Below, piece by piece: positions 18,158 to 26,573 of a DNA stretch of 64,000 bases. Origin of the DNA: Candidatus Poseidoniaceae archaeon (GTDB taxonomy: Archaea; Thermoplasmatota; Poseidoniia; Poseidoniales; Poseidoniaceae); the NCBI GenBank assembly GCA_949372645.1, contig CASIAP010000004.1:62001-126000 (forward strand), written 5' to 3'. Numbering within the stretch: the stretch's first letter is position 1; each line of letters opens with the position of its first letter. The notes under the pieces were generated by a model that made no database searches, was not told the origin of the DNA, and worked only from the letters and a program-made list of their open reading frames with translations. The translations under genes and the position numbers were made by a program.

Positions 18158-19174
18158 CTCGGCCTGTTCTCTTGCCAGTTCTCGCATGTCATCGACTTCA
18201 TCGAGTTCATCAACGATTTCTTCACCCAAGAGTGTTTCTAAGACGTCTTCCATGGTGACAATACCTGATGTGCCACCAAACTCATCTTGGACTAAGGCAA
18301 ATTGCTGACGCCTTTCGAGGAACATTTCGAGAACTTCATCCACATTTGCAGTTGATGGAAGAGTGATGACTGATTTCTTGAAATCTCTCATAGGGAGTTC
18401 CCATTCATCACGACTAGCGGCCATGAGAATCTCGGAACGGATGACGATACCTGAGGCATCATCAATGGTATCATCGTACACAGGTATACGAGATACTCGA
18501 ATGATTTTATGTTCTTCCAATACCTCTTGAACTGTACTTGATGAATTAAAAGCAGTCATGACCACTCTTGGAGTCATGATGTCGACAACTTTTATTTCAC
18601 GCAATTTGAGAAGATTTTGTATGACTTTTCCTTCATCTTCCTCAATTATGCCTTCTTCTCCACCGAGATCGGCGAGTGCAGCTACATCATCTCGTGTCAC
18701 CAGTGCATGGTCTCCTTTAGGCAACACAGCCTTGAGAGCTTGAATTGGAATAATTAAAAACACCAAGAGCTTGATGAGAATGTTGAGAACTTTACCCGTA
18801 AATGGCGCCAATTTCTTCCAGTAAGCAGTCCCGAGCGTCTTCGGAATGATTTCTGACAAGAATAAGACCGCAATGGTCAAAATGATCGAAGCAACAGTGA
18901 GTGCACTTTCTCCCCAAATCGATTGTACTTCAGAACCAACTCCGGCTGCACCCATTGTGTGAGCAATGGTATTGAGGGTCAAAATCGCAGTGAGTGGTTT
19001 GACAGCATCATCTTCTTTGAGATTGGCCCAAATCGCCCCACCTTTATCCCCATCCTTTTCCAATACGGCAATATAGGTATGTGGTATTGAAAGAACAACT
19101 GCTTCTAAAATAGAGCAGAGAAAGGAAACTCCGAGAGCGAGAGATGCATACAGGATTAATGTGGTCATTGCCAT
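18140..19174 (-). CDS. CNNM/CorC-like membrane protein (DUF21 plus CBS pair)
   Basis: The 344-residue protein has an N-terminal DUF21-type membrane domain: ALGVSFLCSILEAVVLSIPHTY, LNTIAHTMGAAGVG and FLSEIIPKTLG. Two CBS domains follow (residues about 195-320), with VDIMTPRVVM and FGGTSGIVTMEDVLETLLGEEIVDE. This is the HlyC/CorC/CNNM group, implicated in Mg2+ or Co2+ efflux and Mg homeostasis, with the CBS pair binding adenine nucleotides. It ends soon after the CBS pair, so the small C-terminal CorC_HlyC domain found in many members is absent. ATG 19174 or 19168 could serve as start. It is divergent from metG across 165 bases in which I find no further gene. Confidence 0.88.
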   Translation of the reverse strand: MAMTTLILYASLALGVSFLCSILEAVVLSIPHTYIAVLEKDGDKGGAIWANLKEDDAVKPLTAILTLNTIAHTMGAAGVGSEVQSIWGESALTVASIILTIAVLFLSEIIPKTLGTAYWKKLAPFTGKVLNILIKLLVFLIIPIQALKAVLPKGDHALVTRDDVAALADLGGEEGIIEEDEGKVIQNLLKLREIKVVDIMTPRVVMTAFNSSSTVQEVLEEHKIIRVSRIPVYDDTIDDASGIVIRSEILMAASRDEWELPMRDFKKSVITLPSTANVDEVLEMFLERRQQFALVQDEFGGTSGIVTMEDVLETLLGEEIVDELDEVDDMRELAREQAELTDND

Positions 19175-19339
19175 GTGACTTCTGAGACTCCTAGCGGGTG
19201 GCCTGTCTTTAGCACAAGCAAGGGGTTATTGAAAATGTCCCTTGATACACATTGCAACGACGAAATATGGATGACTTGATGAATGAATAGGGGTGAAAGT
19301 CAAGAGGTGACGGCTTTTCCGTTGATTTGAGGGGCCGTT

Positions 19340-21634
19340 ATGACCGATGAACATGTGTTGATTTGTGTCGCTTGGCCATATGCCAACGGCCCTTTACACC
19401 TTGGCCATGTAGCGGGATGTTACCTTCCACCCGATATCCAAGCGCGCTTTGAACGAGCTCGAGGAAATCGTGTGCTTATGGTGTCAGGCTCTGATGAGCA
19501 CGGAACACCAATAACCGTCACAGCGGAACAAAACGGTATAACTCCGCAACAAGTCGTCGATGAATATCATGCCCTTAATTCCCAGGCACTTCTCGACCTT
19601 GGATGTTCATGGGAACCTCAAGTCGATTCACGAGGAATTGAATTCGGGGGCTCCTTGTTCAACAGGACCACAGATCCACGCCACAAAGAGATGGTTCAAG
19701 AGAATTTTTTACAGCTCATGAAAGCGGGCTTGTTTGAAACCAAAACAATGGAACAATATTACGAAATCCATGAAGATGGCGGAGGCCGCTTCTTACCAGA
19801 TCGATACGTCGAAGGCATATGCCCTGCATGTTCTGAAGAAGGCGCTCGAGGCGACCAATGCGATGCATGTGGAGCTACCTATGAAGCGGCAGAACTCAAA
19901 AACCCAGTGTCAAAAATGAACCCAGAAGCTCCAATTGAAATCAGGGACACTGATCACCTCTTTTATCGTCTCGATGCATTTCAAGGCGTCTTGGAACAAC
20001 ATGCTGCATCTCAACAAGGCAATTGGAAATCAAATGTTCGTGCCATGACCAAACAATGGCTGGATATGGGCTTGAGGCCTCGTGCAGTCACACGTGACCT
20101 TTCTTGGGGAATTCCTTTACCAATGGATGGTAATGAATGGGATGGGAAGTGTGTTTATGTTTGGTTTGAGGCCGTACAAGGGTACTCGACGTGTGCTCGT
20201 ATTTGGGCCGAAGAATTTGCAGAACCGGAAAACCACAGCCTTGGTAAAGATGCTTGGAAAAAATGGTGGTGCATTGCAGAAGACGGTACAAAACCGCGCC
20301 ACTTGTATTTCCTCGGCAAAGACAACATCCCTTTCCACACCGTCATTTGGCCTGCTCTTATCATGGGACTTAACCATGCAAAGAATGGCAAAAATATCGA
20401 TGATGCAGTCCAATTACCAGGGCCCGGGGATTTTGCATTAGAGTCGAATGTCCCCGCAATGGAATACTTAATGCTCGCAGGTGGCCAATTCTCCAAATCG
20501 CGCAAACACGCTGTATGGCTCCCTTCATTCTTGGAACGCTTCGACCCAGATGTTCTACGCTATTATCTCGGAATCAATATGCCTGAAAATCATGATACTG
20601 ATTTCAACTGGCCTGATTTCGTTGAGAAAATCAACAGTGAACTTATTGCTGCTTACGGCAACTTTGTTCATCGTGTATTGACACTTGGCGCCCGTTTACC
20701 ATCATCCCCAACTGGCCCGTTTGCTTCATTCGACAATCTCGAAAGTACACGAGACACTCAACTCAAACTCGAAACTCTTCACGCATCTATTTCAGAATCT
20801 CTTTCTCGACACCGATACAAGGAGGCGTTGAGGTTTGCAATGAATGCAGCCCAAGTTGGCAATCAGTTGTTGCAATCTGCAACCCCATGGAAATTCTTAT
20901 CTGAGTCCGGTGATGGATCGAATCACGACTACCAGGATGAGAGGAATGCTGCCATGGCTTCATTGTCATTTGGTTGGCGTATTGCTCGATTTTTAGCGAT
21001 TACAATGCAGCCGTTTTTACCATTCAGCTCAAAACGCCTTTGGACTTCACTTGGCCAGGAAGGTGAAGTTTCTGAAACTCCATGGGATTCAGCATTGGAT
21101 TGGAATGTCCCGATGACTTGGAATGAAGCCAAACCAGAGCCACTGTTCCAACGTCTGGATTTGGATGAGATTCTTGCATCTGAGCAATCTCTTGTCGAAC
21201 TAGCAGATGTCAAAGAACAACCTGGCCACTCAGTCAAAGGTGGCAAAAAGAAGAAAAATATATCGAAGGAGGATAAAAAGATGACAGAAGCCCCAGAAGG
21301 AATAGCCTATCTCGATTTCGAGACATTTATGGAAGTCGACTTACGAGTTGGTAAAATACTGACAGTTGAAGACCATCCAAATGCAGATCGCTTGTTTGTC
21401 GTCTCTATCGATGATGGTACTGAACAAGGACGGACGATTTGTGCTGGTTTGAAAGAATTCTATTCCGCTGATGAGATGGTCGGTAAGTCCGTTGTATTCG
21501 TAGCGAACCTCAAACCACGTGCTTTACGTGGAGTGAATTCCGAAGGAATGATGTTGGCGGCTGATGATTCAAACGGAACTGTTCGCCTCATTACCATCGA
21601 TGGAGATATATCGACTGGTTCTCAAGTTCGATGA
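19340..21634 (+). CDS. metG: Methionyl-tRNA synthetase with fused C-terminal tRNA-binding domain
   Basis: The 764-residue enzyme charges tRNA-Met. The class I HIGH motif is H20-LGH23 in ANGPLHLGHVAG; the KMSKS equivalent is FSKSRK near residue 385. A zinc knuckle is visible as CPAC...CDACG around residue 155, and the WFEAVQGY and LGKDNIPFH motifs are intact. After a lysine-rich linker (GGKKKKNISKEDKK), residues about 656-764 form an EMAP/Trbp111-like OB-fold domain (VDLRVGKILTVEDHPNADRL), which improves tRNA binding. In many archaea this domain is a separate protein, so the fusion is worth noting. GAGGGGCC precedes ATG 19340. Confidence 0.96.
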   Translation: MTDEHVLICVAWPYANGPLHLGHVAGCYLPPDIQARFERARGNRVLMVSGSDEHGTPITVTAEQNGITPQQVVDEYHALNSQALLDLGCSWEPQVDSRGIEFGGSLFNRTTDPRHKEMVQENFLQLMKAGLFETKTMEQYYEIHEDGGGRFLPDRYVEGICPACSEEGARGDQCDACGATYEAAELKNPVSKMNPEAPIEIRDTDHLFYRLDAFQGVLEQHAASQQGNWKSNVRAMTKQWLDMGLRPRAVTRDLSWGIPLPMDGNEWDGKCVYVWFEAVQGYSTCARIWAEEFAEPENHSLGKDAWKKWWCIAEDGTKPRHLYFLGKDNIPFHTVIWPALIMGLNHAKNGKNIDDAVQLPGPGDFALESNVPAMEYLMLAGGQFSKSRKHAVWLPSFLERFDPDVLRYYLGINMPENHDTDFNWPDFVEKINSELIAAYGNFVHRVLTLGARLPSSPTGPFASFDNLESTRDTQLKLETLHASISESLSRHRYKEALRFAMNAAQVGNQLLQSATPWKFLSESGDGSNHDYQDERNAAMASLSFGWRIARFLAITMQPFLPFSSKRLWTSLGQEGEVSETPWDSALDWNVPMTWNEAKPEPLFQRLDLDEILASEQSLVELADVKEQPGHSVKGGKKKKNISKEDKKMTEAPEGIAYLDFETFMEVDLRVGKILTVEDHPNADRLFVVSIDDGTEQGRTICAGLKEFYSADEMVGKSVVFVANLKPRALRGVNSEGMMLAADDSNGTVRLITIDGDISTGSQVR

Positions 21635-22264
21635 TTACTGAGCCATACGATCATGTACTGCATTCATAATTTTTCGTGAAACTTCACTGCATTGCATCCG
21701 TATACGAGGGGCATTCTGACGCATGTCGACACCCATGTTCTCTGGCAAGGATTGAAGATTTATTTCAACATTGAAAAGGGCACCTTTGACTGCAGCACTT
21801 GCCAGCAGCGCGGCGACTCCTACGTCCGAAACTGCGTTGGCATTCCCTGCCGCAGCGAGTTCTTCAAGGCACGATAGCAGCTCCATCCCGAGCATGACTG
21901 TTTCATACGGTACTTCTGATGCCTTAAGAGTGGCTTTCCTGATTGATTTTCTGCGATTTTCAACTTCATTGTCGTTGTTCTTAGGCATTCGGAAGGATGC
22001 CATGACTTCATCAAACGCATCACTGTCAAGTTGCGCAAGTTCACCAGCGCGCTCGAAAGTATTCTGTGAGACAGCCTCAGCCTTTTCAGCAGCACTCCAA
22101 CCGTCTTGCCATTTTTCCTTACTCAGTGTTAATTGGGCAACCATGCGTGTGAGTGCTGTAGCTTGACCTAAGGCAACTGCAGCGGCAGTTCCACCACCAG
22201 GAGTTGGATCGGATGAAGCCAAAGCTAATTGAAACTCTCGCAAGGTCATATCCATCCACTTCAT
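21635..22264 (-). CDS. Formimidoyltetrahydrofolate cyclodeaminase
   Basis: The 209-residue helical protein matches the cyclodeaminase (FTCD_C) domain: SDPTPGGGTAAAVALGQATALTRMVAQLT and AAGNANAVSDVGVAALLASAAVKGALFNVEINL. It would deaminate 5-formimino-THF to 5,10-methenyl-THF, releasing ammonia. The start overlaps the stop of the upstream formimidoyltransferase gene in an ATGA, so the two mammalian FTCD domains are here separate, translationally coupled proteins. It ends immediately beside the convergent metG stop. With HutH, HutU and HutI in this window it completes histidine breakdown with recovery of the one-carbon unit. Confidence 0.92.
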   Translation of the reverse strand: MKWMDMTLREFQLALASSDPTPGGGTAAAVALGQATALTRMVAQLTLSKEKWQDGWSAAEKAEAVSQNTFERAGELAQLDSDAFDEVMASFRMPKNNDNEVENRRKSIRKATLKASEVPYETVMLGMELLSCLEELAAAGNANAVSDVGVAALLASAAVKGALFNVEINLQSLPENMGVDMRQNAPRIRMQCSEVSRKIMNAVHDRMAQ

Positions 22265-23307
22265 TGTTTCACCGCCTCAAGTAAAGCCCATTCGATTATT
22301 CGTTTTTGAGGTATAAATTGTTCAAGTTGACTTAAGCCCAATCCTTTAATTGCTGCTTCCACAAGAATATGTTCATCAGTCACGCCTTCATCTGCATACC
22401 ACTTTCCAGATTCCAACATTGCTTTGAGAGGTACGAGGCCAACCAATTCACTCCCAGGAACATCTATTCCATGATCGGCTGCAATTGTTTTACACGCCTC
22501 ATAGGCAAAATGCATTGGGCATTGATCAACATCACGCAAATTCATTGACACTTGACTGATTCCGTGTGCTTCGAGTGACACACCCATGCCTTGTACCATC
22601 GGTAACATCCCACTGATACGTATTTTCCGCCCATCGTTTTGTTTGATTAAACGGCCGGTTGAACGTACCAATGAGCCGATTTTCTTAGCGACAACAGCAT
22701 CAGGCTCATCGATATTAACGTTATACGCGACCAATATACTTCGGGCGCCAATCGTAATTCCTCCTGAACGTTTTGCACCCTCACTCCAATCCATTGGTCC
22801 AAAATCAGGGAATCTCGTCGCCTCCACGTGTGAGGTTTCCCCTCCATTCAGTCGTGCTTCAAGTCCTTCATATTGCCCTTTACGAATCGTTGAGAGTAAA
22901 TTTTTATCCTCGTTGAGAGCTGCTGCTCCATACAAATAAGTTGGAACATTGCATTCTTCGCCAACTCTTTGAGCAAGTGAGCGGGCTAATGCAACACAAT
23001 CATTCATATTCATTCCCTTCAAAGGTACAAACGGGCAAACATCAACTGCCCCGAGTCGGGGGTGTTCACCTTGATGAACCGTCATATCTATTTCTTCTGT
23101 AGCCTTTTGAATTAGTAAAAAAGCTGCCTCTTTTACTGCTTGCGGCTCACCTGCAATGGTGATGACTGTTCGATTGTAATCACTGTCAGGTTCTACGCCC
23201 AGAACTGCACAGCCTTCTATGCCATATACTGCCTGAGTAATTCTTTTAATTTTCTCTGAATCACGACCTTCAGAAATGTTCGGCACGCATTCGACTATTG
23301 CTTCCAT
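22261..23307 (-). CDS. Glutamate formimidoyltransferase
   Basis: The 348-residue protein transfers the formimino group of N-formimino-L-glutamate to tetrahydrofolate. Family signatures are VECVPNISEGRD at the N-terminus, DSDYNRTVITIAG, HQGEHPRLGAVDVCPFVPL (with the catalytic-site histidine) and MLPMVQGMGVSLEAHGISQVSMNL. ATG 23307 (MEAIVECVPN) matches the family start; 30 extra codons upstream overlap the end of the PAN gene and look non-coding. It lies 52 bases downstream of PAN and just upstream of the cyclodeaminase. It is the final enzyme for carbon from the Hut pathway, giving glutamate. Confidence 0.94.
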   Translation of the reverse strand: MEAIVECVPNISEGRDSEKIKRITQAVYGIEGCAVLGVEPDSDYNRTVITIAGEPQAVKEAAFLLIQKATEEIDMTVHQGEHPRLGAVDVCPFVPLKGMNMNDCVALARSLAQRVGEECNVPTYLYGAAALNEDKNLLSTIRKGQYEGLEARLNGGETSHVEATRFPDFGPMDWSEGAKRSGGITIGARSILVAYNVNIDEPDAVVAKKIGSLVRSTGRLIKQNDGRKIRISGMLPMVQGMGVSLEAHGISQVSMNLRDVDQCPMHFAYEACKTIAADHGIDVPGSELVGLVPLKAMLESGKWYADEGVTDEHILVEAAIKGLGLSQLEQFIPQKRIIEWALLEAVKQ

Positions 23308-23359
23308 GAACCGAGGTTCAAGAGGCGGACTTTGAATGTTAACTCTAAGAATGGATGAA

Positions 23360-24580
23360 TCAACTGTATAATGCATCAGGTGACGAAGTAACTCCACTCG
23401 TCAATTTCTTGATTTGGATTCTTTCAATTGCAAGCAAAAGATCTGCCTGCGTGATTTTGTTTCGCTTATCGCGTATTGCAATCATGCCCGCTTCGACACT
23501 GGTGGCTTTGAGTTCAGCACCAGAGTAGCCCTCGGTTTTTTCAACAATAGTCTTCAAGTTAATTCGAGCGGTCGACATGGCAGATATATGCAGGGAGAGG
23601 ATATCTTTGCGCCCTGCTGCATCTGGCAATGGAATGGTGACGATACGGTCGAATCTACCTGGGCGCAGCAGTGCATCATCAAGAATATCCGGTCGATTCG
23701 TTGCAGCAATAATCTTGACACCTTCAAGAGCATCGAATCCATCGAGTTCAGCGAGTAATTGCATTAATGTTCGTTGAACTTCCCGGTCACCACTCGTTGA
23801 GCCATCTAACCTCTTGGCGCCAATGGCATCGATTTCGTCCAAAAATATAATTGAAGGTGATTTTTCCTTAGCTAATGAAAATAATTCACGAACCATTCTT
23901 CCACCTTCGCCGATATATTTCTGCGCCAATTCGCTTCCAACCATTCGTATAAACGTGGCATTTGTTTGATGTGCCACTGCCTTTGCAAGGAGTGTCTTAC
24001 CACATCCAGGGGGTCCAACGAGCAAAATGCCTTTCGGAGGCGTGATTCCAATTTCTGCAAATAATTCTGGCTCGAGAAGTGGTAGTTCAATGGCTTCACG
24101 AATAGTTTCTATTTGTTCATCGAGGCCAGCAACTGAATCATAAGATACATCAGGTTTGCCGATCATTTCGGCTCCGCTCACCATAGGGTCCCATGCTTCA
24201 TGAAGAACTTCAATAACCGCCAAAGTGTCTTGGTTCAATGCCACACGTGTGCCTGGTTTCAATCGTTCCGGATCTAATCTTTGGTTCAGTGAGACCTGAA
24301 AAACCGTACCATTTGAAGAACGAACGATGGCAGTTCGTTCATCAAGAACGTCTTGTAAATGGCCGATGATGAGTGGTGGTGTTTTTAGTAAACGAACTTC
24401 ATCATCAAGTCTTGTGACTCTTTTCTTTAGTGTTCGCATTTCAGTTTCAAGATACGAACGCTCGTTGATTAAACTCTGTGAATCATCGAGGAGTTTCTGA
24501 TAGTCTTCCTCAAGTTGTTTCAACTCATCATCAGGGTGTGATGAACGAGGGGTATTGTTTTTTTCAACCTCGGAACTCAT
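23360..24580 (-). CDS. pan: Proteasome-activating nucleotidase PAN
   Basis: The 406-residue AAA+ ATPase unfolds substrates and feeds them to the archaeal 20S proteasome. In order it has an N-terminal coiled coil (residues about 16-66), an OB domain (70-125), Walker A GPPGCGKT (189-196), Walker B IIFLDEID (near 250), the SRH region with two arginines in LLRPGRFDR, and a C-terminal helical domain. It ends in L-Y-S, a HbYX motif that docks into the proteasome ring and opens the gate. ATG 24580 is used; the upstream in-frame codons run into the divergent MBF1 promoter. A GGAGGG sequence lies about 10 bases before the start. Confidence 0.96.
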   Translation of the reverse strand: MSSEVEKNNTPRSSHPDDELKQLEEDYQKLLDDSQSLINERSYLETEMRTLKKRVTRLDDEVRLLKTPPLIIGHLQDVLDERTAIVRSSNGTVFQVSLNQRLDPERLKPGTRVALNQDTLAVIEVLHEAWDPMVSGAEMIGKPDVSYDSVAGLDEQIETIREAIELPLLEPELFAEIGITPPKGILLVGPPGCGKTLLAKAVAHQTNATFIRMVGSELAQKYIGEGGRMVRELFSLAKEKSPSIIFLDEIDAIGAKRLDGSTSGDREVQRTLMQLLAELDGFDALEGVKIIAATNRPDILDDALLRPGRFDRIVTIPLPDAAGRKDILSLHISAMSTARINLKTIVEKTEGYSGAELKATSVEAGMIAIRDKRNKITQADLLLAIERIQIKKLTSGVTSSPDALYS

Positions 24581-24698
24581 AGGAATCAAACCCTCCTCGT
24601 GGCTACAGTTTGTTAAGTCGTCGCTCTTACGAATGGCTGTCTTTCGTTCCGAAGGCTTCAAGGACATTCGCCAAGAGCACCAAGTGGGACTGAGTGGC

Positions 24699-25202
24699 AT
24701 GGCAGACTGTGAATTATGCGGCGCAATGAAAGTCAGTGTACGACATGTCAAAATGGGTAAGGCGGAAGTTACTGCTTGTGCACGTTGTTCAGATAAAATG
24801 AATCTCGGTCCAAAGGAGACTGCTCCCGGTTTGGCACGAGCACAAAGTATGAATGCTCGACCCGCTCACCTCACTGCATTTTCTGCAAAAGGGAAAAAAG
24901 GCAAAGACATCATGCTCAAATCGACATTGGAACTTGTCAGTGACTATGCTCTTCGTATCTCTGTTGCCCGCAAGGCCAAGGGTTGGAATCATGCAACACT
25001 TGGAAAGAGAATGGCTGAAACTGTCAACATCATCAAATCGACCGAAGGTGGCAAGAGACCGACGGACTCTGTGCTCAAAAAATTCGAAAGAGTTCTTTCG
25101 ATTTCACTCTATGAGGCATCCACTCCCTCGGAAACTCAACGTGTTGACAAATCTACAGGCCGTGGAATGACGCTTGGCGATTACCTTGATGATCTCAGGT
25201 GA
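24699..25202 (+). CDS. Multiprotein bridging factor 1 homolog (zinc ribbon plus HTH)
   Basis: The 167-residue protein has an N-terminal zinc ribbon (CELCG and CARC) and a C-terminal Xre-type helix-turn-helix (ISVARKAKGWNHATLGKRMAETVNIIKSTEGGKRP). This is the archaeal MBF1 architecture; the eukaryotic homologue bridges TBP and activators, and the archaeal one is linked to translation and transcription. ATG 24699 (MADCELCG) has GTGGGACTGAGTGG before it. It diverges from PAN across 118 bases. Its stop TGA lies inside the AGGTGA Shine-Dalgarno of the next gene, so translation is probably coupled to Tsr3. Confidence 0.93.
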   Translation: MADCELCGAMKVSVRHVKMGKAEVTACARCSDKMNLGPKETAPGLARAQSMNARPAHLTAFSAKGKKGKDIMLKSTLELVSDYALRISVARKAKGWNHATLGKRMAETVNIIKSTEGGKRPTDSVLKKFERVLSISLYEASTPSETQRVDKSTGRGMTLGDYLDDLR

Positions 25203-25206
25203 TCTT

Positions 25207-25767
25207 ATGCCCAAGATTTCGGTCCACGCGGTTTGGCTTGCACAAGATGACCCCAAGAAAAATACCGCAGTGCTTGCATCGAAACGAGGAAATCTTCGCC
25301 TTCATAAACGTCTGAACACACTTCCAAAGCGAGGAATCATTCTTGAGCCATTATGTGGCAAGGTGTTTGGGCCCGAAGATCACGCATTACTTCTGAAGGG
25401 TGGTTCGCTTGTTGGACTTGATTGCAGTTGGGCACATATTGAAGAGAGTGTTCAACAAGTCATGAAAAGTACAAGGTTACAACCTCGCATGTTACCACTC
25501 CTCTTAGCAGCAAATCCAGTGAACTGGGGGAAACCTGGCCGCCTAACAACTGCAGAAGCATTGGCGACCGTACTCTACCTTCTTGGTGAAAGAGAGCAAG
25601 CACGAGAAGTTCTTGGAGCATTCAGATGGGGTGAGCGGTTTTTTGAACTCAATAGGGAACCATTGGATGCATATGCAGAAGCCAAATCAAGCAGTGAATT
25701 AGTAGATTTGCAATTCGAGTTCTTTGATATCGAACGGCCAGATGAATCCGAAGAGACTTCAAGTTGA
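25207..25767 (+). CDS. tsr3: Tsr3-like rRNA aminocarboxypropyltransferase (DUF367)
   Basis: The 186-residue protein matches Tsr3, which transfers the 3-amino-3-carboxypropyl group of SAM to a pseudouridine in helix 31 of small-subunit rRNA. Seen are the N-terminal RLI-like segment (CGKVFGPEDHALL), LVGLDCSWAHIEE, RMLPLLLAANPVNWGKPGRLTTAEALATVLY, and FRWGERFFELNREPLDAY. All are hallmark stretches of the family. ATG 25207 follows AGGTGATCTT, which contains the stop codon of MBF1. It is probably co-transcribed with MBF1 upstream and perhaps fdhD downstream. Confidence 0.92.
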   Translation: MPKISVHAVWLAQDDPKKNTAVLASKRGNLRLHKRLNTLPKRGIILEPLCGKVFGPEDHALLLKGGSLVGLDCSWAHIEESVQQVMKSTRLQPRMLPLLLAANPVNWGKPGRLTTAEALATVLYLLGEREQAREVLGAFRWGERFFELNREPLDAYAEAKSSSELVDLQFEFFDIERPDESEETSS

Positions 25768-25784
25768 GTTCGCATGGCAAAACC

Positions 25785-26573
25785 ATGGAGCATAGTCGCC
25801 GTATTGGAATTCACAGATATTCTGAAGGTCGTTCTCAAATTGCAGAAGATCATTTGGCAAGTGAAACTTTAATCCATCTTCTGTCAGGGGAACGAAAGAT
25901 TGCAAGTTTACTTGGAACGCCTACTGAACTGAAAGAATTGTTTCTCGGCCATGTATTCAGCGAGGGGTATGCGCGTTTAACTGGTGCAGAGGTGAGAATT
26001 GAACGGGCACAGAGTGGTTCAATCAGTGTTAGCATTGACCAAAGAATAACTCCTCCTCAATCGAGTGAACGAATAATCACTTCATCATGCGGAGCATGTA
26101 ATGCTGATGGCCTCGAAGAATTGAGCGATGGATTGCCAATATTTTCAAACAACCATCCTCTGATTCATCACGAAGTGCTCTATCATGCACTTGTATTGAT
26201 GAAAGATCGGCAACATGGATTCGCAAAGACTGGAGGGATGCATGCTGCAGCCCTATGGAATCATCATCTTGGATTGCGTCACTTATCAGAGGATATCGGA
26301 CGCCATAATGCAGTCGACAAAGCAATTGGAAGTGGATTAATTGCAGGTGAATCGTTTGATGAGGAGGCACTCCTTCTTTCGGGCAGGTGTGGGTGGGATC
26401 TTGTGGCAAAGGCCGCACGTTCAGGCATAGGGACAATCGTATGTATCGGAGCTTGCTCTACTTTAGCAGCCGATACTGCGAGAAGCCTAGGTATGCGCAT
26501 ATATTCTTTCATGAAGCAGAACAGTAGTGTCGCAATAGGCCATGTTTCTCACTTTGAAAACAACAAGCCTTGA
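25785..26573 (+). CDS. fdhD: FdhD sulfurtransferase / formate dehydrogenase accessory protein
   Basis: The 262-residue protein carries the FdhD signatures: LGHVFSEGY, TSSCGACN with C102 and C105, FAKTGGMHAA, and EDIGRHNAVDKAIG. FdhD passes sulfur from a cysteine desulfurase to the molybdenum cofactor to sulfurate formate dehydrogenase-type enzymes. The following gene is exactly such a molybdopterin oxidoreductase, and their ends overlap. ATG 25785 is used; an upstream TTG overlapping the Tsr3 stop would add seven residues. All residues needed for the CxxC relay look intact. Confidence 0.94.
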   Translation: MEHSRRIGIHRYSEGRSQIAEDHLASETLIHLLSGERKIASLLGTPTELKELFLGHVFSEGYARLTGAEVRIERAQSGSISVSIDQRITPPQSSERIITSSCGACNADGLEELSDGLPIFSNNHPLIHHEVLYHALVLMKDRQHGFAKTGGMHAAALWNHHLGLRHLSEDIGRHNAVDKAIGSGLIAGESFDEEALLLSGRCGWDLVAKAARSGIGTIVCIGACSTLAADTARSLGMRIYSFMKQNSSVAIGHVSHFENNKP